Source: an uncultured Bacilli bacterium (GTDB taxonomy: Bacteria; Bacillota_I; Bacilli_A; RF39; UBA660). Taken from it: a stretch of 15,239 bases of DNA. Positions 14,417 to 15,239 of the stretch are shown piece after piece; the stretch's first letter is position 1, and each line of letters starts with the position of its first letter. The notes beneath the pieces are model-generated. The model made no database searches. It was given only the letters and a program-made list of their open reading frames with translations, and was not told the DNA's origin. The position numbers were made by a program, and so were the translations under genes. The stretch covers positions 1 through 15,239 of the forward strand of contig CAJUGF010000024.1 of the NCBI GenBank assembly GCA_910585915.1, in the 5' to 3' direction.

Positions 14417-15239
14417 CTATTCTATAGTATACGGATCATCTTTTGTTCCACTACCACCCGTAATCCTCAACTCAATTTTAAATGGAACAGTTAATGCCGC
14501 AGTTCTACTTGTTGTATTATCATATAAGACTTGTGCAACCGCTGGAACAAAAGTTAATATATCACCCTGTGCAAATATTCCCATAATGGTATCTGGTTCA
14601 GTATTACAAAGATGATGCCAAGGACCATCATTATGATCATATGGATTCTCATAAATTGCCTTATCAGTAATATAACAATGTGGATAAATGGTTGATAATA
14701 AAGTTCCTATACCTTTCATATAAGACTTATTTCGAATCCCTTTATATTCATTAAAATCTAACAACCCATAACGTGCAGAAATAGTAGCAGGGTTTAGCTT
14801 AGAAAACTTGGCATTTTTAATATTTAGGGATGTAATTTGCCAATCAACATAGCCATTTTTATCTGGAGAATTTTCAATCTTCCCAAAAGTATAAGTCTCT
14901 AAATTTAAATAACTACCTGGCTTATTAAAATTATTATAATATCTTGTTGTTAAAGTTGACTCCCCAGAATAAATCTTATCATCTCTCCACTGTTTATAAC
15001 TACCATCTCCATAAATACCACTAAACTGACGAAGCGCTGTAGTATAAACATGAGGTGCTGTACAAGTTCCACTATCGCAACAAGTTCCTGTAATAATCGA
15101 CCCCTTCATATTCGCATCCACATTAACACCAAAAACGGATTTTGTTGTCTTACGATACAATGCAAACAGATAACCACTATACCTTACATAAATACCTTTA
15201 TCACAATAACCTTTTTGAATATCACAATAATAAGCAGCA
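14417..15239 (-). CDS. C-terminal part of a second giant pilin-like protein (cut by window edge)
   Basis: The reading frame is open from 15239 to a TAG at 14417, giving 273 codons with no stop, so the gene begins beyond the window. Its first visible residues, AAYYCDIQKGYCDKGIYV, match AAYKCVPDENNNYCNDGVYI (from residue 530) of the 826-residue protein. The match continues to the end: SVFG, ITGTCCDSGTC, the RYGLLDFNEY and IRNKSYMKG segments, DHNDGPWHHLCN, FVPAVAQVLY, and the closing GGSGTKDDPYTIE. A TTG at 15160 is not a credible start. The copy lacks the short Lys-rich end of its paralogue. It lies eight bases before the second ASST-like gene, as expected for a duplicated cassette. The upstream half presumably carries a prepilin signal, but it is not visible. 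Confidence 0.9.
   Translation of the reverse strand, partial: AAYYCDIQKGYCDKGIYVRYSGYLFALYRKTTKSVFGVNVDANMKGSIITGTCCDSGTCTAPHVYTTALRQFSGIYGDGSYKQWRDDKIYSGESTLTTRYYNNFNKPGSYLNLETYTFGKIENSPDKNGYVDWQITSLNIKNAKFSKLNPATISARYGLLDFNEYKGIRNKSYMKGIGTLLSTIYPHCYITDKAIYENPYDHNDGPWHHLCNTEPDTIMGIFAQGDILTFVPAVAQVLYDNTTSRTAALTVPFKIELRITGGSGTKDDPYTIE

Noticed and set aside
14417..15160. A complete 247-residue gene starting with TTG at 15160
   Set aside because: The frame stays open to the window edge and the upstream codons match the paralogous pilin protein, so this is an internal codon of a longer, truncated gene.

Overview
The window is AT-rich bacterial DNA with compact operons, Shine-Dalgarno starts (AGAGGTG, GGAGGA), extended -10 promoters (TGATATAAT, TGTTATAAT) and short AT-rich hairpin terminators. 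UGA is used as a stop (secG, the small pilin, the large pilin), so the code is the standard bacterial one. secG next to rnr-smpB, ysxC, a DUF3048 (YerB-type) protein, a FemAB-type peptidoglycan enzyme and type IV pilin-like proteins together point to a low-GC, walled Gram-positive (Bacillota, perhaps an uncultured gut Bacilli/Erysipelotrichia-like lineage). The species cannot be named from the sequence.

Layout, almost all on the minus strand, so it reads right to left. Positions 7990-15239 hold two tandem copies of a two-gene cassette. Each pairs a very large type IV pilin-like surface protein with a membrane-anchored arylsulfotransferase-type beta-propeller protein. The left cassette (12365 to 7990) is complete, with its own promoter. 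The right one (15239 to 12504) enters the window truncated: only the last 273 codons of its pilin-like gene are present. A terminator lies between them. Position 6708-7967 is the only long plus-strand gene, a FemAB-like enzyme with its own promoter, which converges on the left cassette at a shared bidirectional terminator.

From 6639 leftwards a divergent promoter drives a six-helix membrane protein, the ribosome-assembly GTPase ysxC and secG, ending at a strong terminator (5043-5064). The next unit is a small pseudopilin gene joined to rnr and then smpB, ending at 2025. After that come a DUF3048 protein and a small membrane protein with an Asn/Met-rich tail. A 445-base non-coding stretch follows, with a terminator at 126-150, and then the first nine codons of another minus-strand gene at the window edge.

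The housekeeping part (protein export, ribosome assembly, mRNA decay and trans-translation) is ordinary except that a pseudopilin gene sits between secG and rnr. The part most likely to be undescribed is the duplicated pilin/sulfotransferase-like cassette. The giant pilin-like proteins share a C-terminal Cys-containing domain with a DHNDxPWHHxCN signature. Both partner propellers keep most known ASST active-site positions but have Gln where one catalytic His is expected. No pilus assembly ATPase, platform protein or prepilin peptidase is present in the window.
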